Source: Pseudomonas viridiflava (GTDB lineage: Bacteria; Pseudomonadota; Gammaproteobacteria; Pseudomonadales; Pseudomonadaceae). Taken from it: a stretch of 64,000 nt of DNA. The position numbers were made by a program, and so were the translations under genes. Of this stretch, positions 60,697 through 64,000 are shown piece after piece; the first letter of the stretch is position 1, and each line of letters begins with the position of its first letter. The notes below the pieces were generated by a model, which did no database searches, was not told the origin of the DNA, and saw only the letters and a program-made list of their open reading frames with translations. The stretch covers positions 310,001 to 374,000 of the forward strand of contig NZ_UUPU01000029.1 of NCBI RefSeq assembly GCF_900591205.1. The letters run 5' to 3'.

Positions 60697-61395
60697 GTGA
60701 CGCAGAAGCCGAACCCTTTGAACAGCATCAAGATCAGCGGCCCTATCCCGGCCCATCTCGCTCGCTCCGTGATTGAAGAAACCTTGCGCAACGCCATCCT
60801 GGATGGGCGATTGCCCTGTGGGACTGCCATGCGCCAGCAGGAGCTGGCCAGCCTGTTCGGGGTCAGTCGCATGCCGGTGCGTGAAGCCTTGCGCCAGTTG
60901 GAAGCCCAGTCACTGCTGCATGTGGTGACGCACAAGGGTGCTGTGGTGGCCCCGTTGATCGAGGATAACTCAGCCGAAACCTATGCGCTGCGGATGTTGC
61001 TGGAGTCTGAAGCCTTGCGCTTGTCGATCCCGTTGCTCACCGAGGCCGATATAGAAGAGGCCGATGCGATCATCTGTGCGCTGGAACAGGAAAAAGACTA
61101 CACCGAGATCGGTCGCCTCAATCGGCTGTTTCACATGGCCCTCTATGGCAAGGCCCCCAACCAGCGCTTGCTCAAGTTGGTGGAGCACGGGCTGAATGAG
61201 GAGGAACGCTTCCTGCGGTTCAACCTTGAAGCAATGGGGCTGGGCGAGACGTCCCAGGAGGACCACCGTGAACTGCTGCATCTGGTGGCGCAGAAGAAAA
61301 CCGATGAAAGCATCCTGACACTGCGTAATCACTTGATGCGCGGAATGGAAGTGATCACGACTTACCTCAATGGCCTTGAGGCGGCCGATCAGTAA
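60697..61395 (+). CDS. GntR-family transcriptional regulator, FCD (FadR-like) type
   Basis: A 232-residue protein. The N-terminal winged helix spans about 12-75 (LARSVIEETLRNAILDGRLPCGTAMRQQELASLFGVSRMPVREALRQLEAQ, the recognition helix being SRMPVREALRQLE). The FCD ligand domain (about 85-220) has the metal-site pattern with Asp/His residues at RLNRLFHMALYG and EDHRELLHLV. GTG start follows AGGAGG at about 11 bases. It is divergent from the dioxygenase/ABC unit and is thus the probable regulator of that unit. It also precedes the mgo-type operon on the same strand by 341 bases, but with no sign of co-regulation. Confidence 0.9.
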   Translation: MTQKPNPLNSIKISGPIPAHLARSVIEETLRNAILDGRLPCGTAMRQQELASLFGVSRMPVREALRQLEAQSLLHVVTHKGAVVAPLIEDNSAETYALRMLLESEALRLSIPLLTEADIEEADAIICALEQEKDYTEIGRLNRLFHMALYGKAPNQRLLKLVEHGLNEEERFLRFNLEAMGLGETSQEDHRELLHLVAQKKTDESILTLRNHLMRGMEVITTYLNGLEAADQ

Positions 61396-61736
61396 ATCAA
61401 GCAAGAGCGTTCGCTTTCCCTGCTTACCCCCTGAAGTACTGCGGGTCCCTGCCCTTCGTGCAGGCACTCGCGCCAAAGAAACTTCCCACACTTACTAGAG
61501 CAACTTCCTGACAGTCAATATTATTTAGAAAAACATCTAATACTTTTATATGCTCGCCAAATTATTTAACCCGCTTATTATCTTTTATTACTAAACCAGA
61601 CGCCTTACTCGACGGGCCCTCACGCAGATGGGCGCCCCTGCGCGCCTGGCCTGTTTACACGCACTTATCTCTTTGGCCGATCACAAAAGCCCCTCGCTGT
61701 TTCTTCAGCAGACGCAACAACTTATAGGCATCAACC
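61396..61736. other. Leader/promoter region of the mgo-type operon
   Basis: About 340 bases without a supported gene. The middle part (61500-61600) is markedly AT-rich (ATATTATTTAGAAAAACATCTAATAC). No clear terminator follows the GntR gene. No strong ribosome site precedes the ATG at 61737 (only TATAGGCATCAACC), which could point to translational control; mgo and pvf operons are known to depend on GacS/GacA. Confidence 0.5.
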
Positions 61737-62495
61737 ATGCATCAACCGTTACTTGAGCAAACAAAACTGCAGTTATGCAGGCATCCGTTATTTGCGGAAA
61801 TAACTTCGCTTCGCAAGTTACAACTTTTTATGGAAAGCCATGTATTCGCTGTCTGGGACTTCATGACCCTCACCAAGCGCCTGCAACAGGACCTGACCTG
61901 CACTCACCTGCCCTGGCTGCCACCGGCCGACCCGCACGCCGCACGCCTGATCAATGAGATTGTGCTCGGCGAAGAGTCAGACATGCATCCGCGACAGGGC
62001 CATTGCAGCCACTTCGAGTTGTACCTGGAGGCCATGGCCGAAATCGGTGCCAACACCTTGGTAATCGACCGCTTCGTTGCGCTGCTGCGTCACGGCCAGG
62101 ACGCAAACACGGCCTTGCGCGAGGTTGACGCGCCACCCGGCGTGGCGCGCTTCGTGAGTGCCACGTTGCACATAGCGTTGAACGCGCCCACTCACTGTGT
62201 AGCGGCGGCATTTCTTCACGGCCGCGAGCGTGTCATCCCGGCGATGTTCGAGCGGCTTCTGCAAGCCGATGAGGTCATCCACCACCACGCACCGACCTTG
62301 TGTGGCTATCTCAAGCGCCATATCGAACTGGACACCCAGGACCACGGTCCGGCAGCGGAGCAATTGCTCGAACGCCTGGTGAGCGCAGACCCGACGTTCG
62401 CGCAACAGGCCCACGACACCGCCCGGGCCGCGGTTGAGAGCCGCATCATGTTCTGGGACGAGGTGCGGGCCTCGCTGCAAGAGGTGCACCGATGA
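61737..62495 (+). CDS. mgoB: Heme-oxygenase-like DUF3050 protein, MgoB/PvfA type
   Basis: A 252-residue all-helical protein of the heme-oxygenase-like diiron/cofactor fold (DUF3050): [18 protein letters not shown] (His35), then [12 protein letters not shown] and [11 protein letters not shown], and in the C-terminal half [17 protein letters not shown] and [22 protein letters not shown]. This distribution of His and Glu residues on helices could hold two metal ions. It is the first gene of a unit in which the next gene is AurF-like and the third an NRPS, the order of mgoBCA (mangotoxin regulator locus of P. syringae) and pvfABC. Such genes are needed for the diazeniumdiolate signal leudiazen/PVF. 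Stop overlaps the next ATG by 4 bases. Confidence 0.85.
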   Translation: MHQPLLEQTKLQLCRHPLFAEITSLRKLQLFMESHVFAVWDFMTLTKRLQQDLTCTHLPWLPPADPHAARLINEIVLGEESDMHPRQGHCSHFELYLEAMAEIGANTLVIDRFVALLRHGQDANTALREVDAPPGVARFVSATLHIALNAPTHCVAAAFLHGRERVIPAMFERLLQADEVIHHHAPTLCGYLKRHIELDTQDHGPAAEQLLERLVSADPTFAQQAHDTARAAVESRIMFWDEVRASLQEVHR

Positions 62496-63439
62496 CCATC
62501 ACCGACTACCGCCCCATTGCGGACGACTGGGAGCGCCGCGCCACCATCCGCACTCGCCCTCGCCGTCTGCTGGAAAACGACGACAAGTTGATCTATCCGA
62601 TTTGCCGACAACCCTTGGTGCTCAGCCCGACCTTTCTTGAATACTGCCCACAGTGGCGCGACTTCGTGCTGCTGCAAAGCTTCTACAAATTCATCAACGA
62701 CGTGGTGATTTTCGAAACCGAAATCGTCGACAGGACTGCCCGCAGCATTGCCAAGAATCGCTTCTCGGTGCCCTTCCCGCTTGCCTGCCGGGTTGATGCG
62801 ATGACGGTCGTAGTGGATGAGGACTACCACGCGCTGGTCGCGCTGGACTTCCTGCAACAAACCATCGCCCTCACCGGCATCCAACCGCTGGCCCTGCCCG
62901 AGCAGATCGAACTGAGCCGTGCGCTGCCCGCAGCACAAGCCCAGGTCCCCGCTCACCTGCGCGATGCAGTCGAGTTGATTGGCGTAGCCATCGCCGAAAA
63001 CACCGTGACCCACGACGCGGCGGCGTTTTCCAAGGACAGCAGTGTCAAAGCGTCCGTCCGTGGCTTGATGGCCGACCACCTGTTCGACGAAGGCCGCCAC
63101 GCGCAGTTCTGGACACGGCTGGTACGCCTGTATTGGCAAACCGCGACCCCTGATGACCGCGACAGCATCGCTCAGGTACTGCCAACCTTCCTGGCGCATT
63201 ACCTGACCAATGACCTGCAGAAAAACTTCGACCTGCAGTTGGTCGAACACCTCGACGTCAACCACAGCGTGCGCGCTGCATTGCACGATGAAGTCGCGGC
63301 GCTGGCGTTCCCCATCACCCGCCAGCATCCATTGATGGGCAACATCATGGGCTTCCTGCAACACAGCGGCCTGCTGCACACGCCAAGTGTGGCGCAGGCG
63401 CTGGACCATTACTTGCCGCTTTCCGGGAGGCCGACATGA
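62492..63439 (+). CDS. mgoC: AurF-type diiron N-oxygenase, MgoC/PvfB type
   Basis: A 315-residue protein with the full AurF ligand set: Glu75 or Glu77 (FETEIVD), Glu110-x-x-His113 (DEDYH), Glu169 (AENTVTH), and His196-x-x-x-Glu200-x-x-His203 (HLFDEGRH). AurF enzymes oxidise an amine to hydroxylamine or nitro group. In the mgo/pvf/ham pathways the homologue oxidises the amine of the NRPS-bound amino acid on the way to an N-nitroso-hydroxylamine (diazeniumdiolate). ATG overlaps the DUF3050 gene, and the stop TGA overlaps the NRPS start (ATGA), so all three are coupled. Confidence 0.9.
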   Translation: MTITDYRPIADDWERRATIRTRPRRLLENDDKLIYPICRQPLVLSPTFLEYCPQWRDFVLLQSFYKFINDVVIFETEIVDRTARSIAKNRFSVPFPLACRVDAMTVVVDEDYHALVALDFLQQTIALTGIQPLALPEQIELSRALPAAQAQVPAHLRDAVELIGVAIAENTVTHDAAAFSKDSSVKASVRGLMADHLFDEGRHAQFWTRLVRLYWQTATPDDRDSIAQVLPTFLAHYLTNDLQKNFDLQLVEHLDVNHSVRAALHDEVAALAFPITRQHPLMGNIMGFLQHSGLLHTPSVAQALDHYLPLSGRPT

Positions 63440-64000
63440 GGCGCCTGAACATAGGATGGAGCGGCGCGAGCACGGCCCTCGACGCAATCAGGCAGTTGCT
63501 TGAGCAGTACGGGCACGGCTCGAGTGATGAAGCGATCGACCTATTGATTGAAGACGGTACTCAGTCGCTGCCGGCCGACGCCGAGCAATCCCCAAGGCTA
63601 AGCTTGCGCATAGGCATTGGCCCGGTAACCAACTGCGGGCTGCCCGCGCTGCAATTGCGCGCCTATGAACGTGAACGGCGGTTATTGGCCGTACTGGACA
63701 TCGCCGATGAGCCCAGTGGCAACGGCCAGCGGCTGCGCCGGCAGGTGACGAATACATTGGCCGAATGGATCGCGCTACAGGTCAGCGGCTTCTCACGGGG
63801 CGCCGGGTGTTTCTCTGAGCAGGCGATCGCCAATGCCTGGCCCGAGCAAGGCTTGCAGGCTCTTGAAGCGTTGGCGTTTGTGCATCGTTTCAATCACACC
63901 GCAGACCCCGCATTGCTGCACGAAGCACAGGTGCCGGTGATCGAGCGGTTGCAAGCCAGCCTTCACACCTTCGCCGAACGGCCGGCCCTGAACATCGCCG
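63436..64000 (+). CDS. mgoA: NRPS, MgoA/PvfC type, 5' part
   Basis: The first 188 residues of a larger protein that runs out of the window. About 165 N-terminal residues have no standard NRPS domain in view ([20 protein letters not shown]...; RIGIGPVTNCGLPALQLRAYE), a pattern resembling the unusual formyltransferase-like or linker segment seen before the adenylation domain of MgoA-type enzymes. The last residues, VIERLQASLHTFAERPALNI, are the classic beginning of an AMP-binding adenylation domain. ATG overlaps the AurF-type stop. The domain set after this point (A-T-reductase in the known family) and the substrate amino acid cannot be seen here. Confidence 0.82.
   Translation, partial: MRRLNIGWSGASTALDAIRQLLEQYGHGSSDEAIDLLIEDGTQSLPADAEQSPRLSLRIGIGPVTNCGLPALQLRAYERERRLLAVLDIADEPSGNGQRLRRQVTNTLAEWIALQVSGFSRGAGCFSEQAIANAWPEQGLQALEALAFVHRFNHTADPALLHEAQVPVIERLQASLHTFAERPALNIA

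Overview
The window reads as chromosomal DNA of a fluorescent Pseudomonas, most likely the P. fluorescens group. Supporting signs are the high GC content, seven REP/REPIN-type intergenic repeats, and a gene set typical of that group: gabDT, pgaABCD, a DUF2789 gene and an mgo/pvf-type cluster. Species level is inference; no search was run.

Layout. 0-8 kb: 3' end of a fatty-acid desaturase, a PAS-GGDEF diguanylate cyclase, a receiver-HDOD protein, the GABA catabolic pair gabT/gabD, tRNA-Arg(CCG), and an ECF sigma factor overlapping a probable membrane-bound anti-sigma factor. 8-16 kb: a von Willebrand-type lipoprotein, an orphan serralysin-like RTX protease with a duplicated C-terminal module, a three-lipoprotein CsgG/DUF4810/DUF799 operon, and an RDD-RDD-signal peptidase I cluster. 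16-30 kb: a two-partner-secretion contact-dependent inhibition locus. An FhaC/CdiB transporter and a 2765-residue FhaB/CdiA exoprotein (VENN motif, NucA/NucB-type nuclease tip) are followed by a SUKH-like immunity gene. Downstream lies an AT-richer row of orphan immunity genes and broken toxin ends, cut by an IS66 remnant. Several of these toxin stubs lack start codons or are too short for routine gene calling. 30-37 kb: pgaABCD for poly-N-acetylglucosamine, separated from the CDI locus by a multi-copy REP cluster.

37-64 kb: a DUF945 protein; a MarR-controlled five-gene aromatic-acid-type efflux operon (marR-FUSC-DUF1656-HlyD-OMF) in which every junction is a 4-bp ATGA overlap; a small unassigned gene pair that may be an effector/immunity remnant; a GT39-like membrane glycosyltransferase; a two-gene periplasmic unit; a second tripartite pump (EmrB/EmrA/OprM types); a LysR regulator; a TonB-like protein; and a sulfonate-type ABC importer with a TauD-family dioxygenase. 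Divergent from the dioxygenase is a GntR/FCD regulator whose upstream region holds a perfect 12-bp palindrome that I recall as the VanR operator. The window ends in the first three genes of an mgo/pvf-type operon (heme-oxygenase-like DUF3050 protein, AurF-type diiron N-oxygenase, start of an NRPS), the kind of cluster that makes leudiazen/PVF diazeniumdiolate signals.

The region most worth pursuing is 16.1-20.6 kb, where the immunity genes look like survivors of successive toxin-tip replacements. The GntR operator and the mgo operon at the right edge come next.
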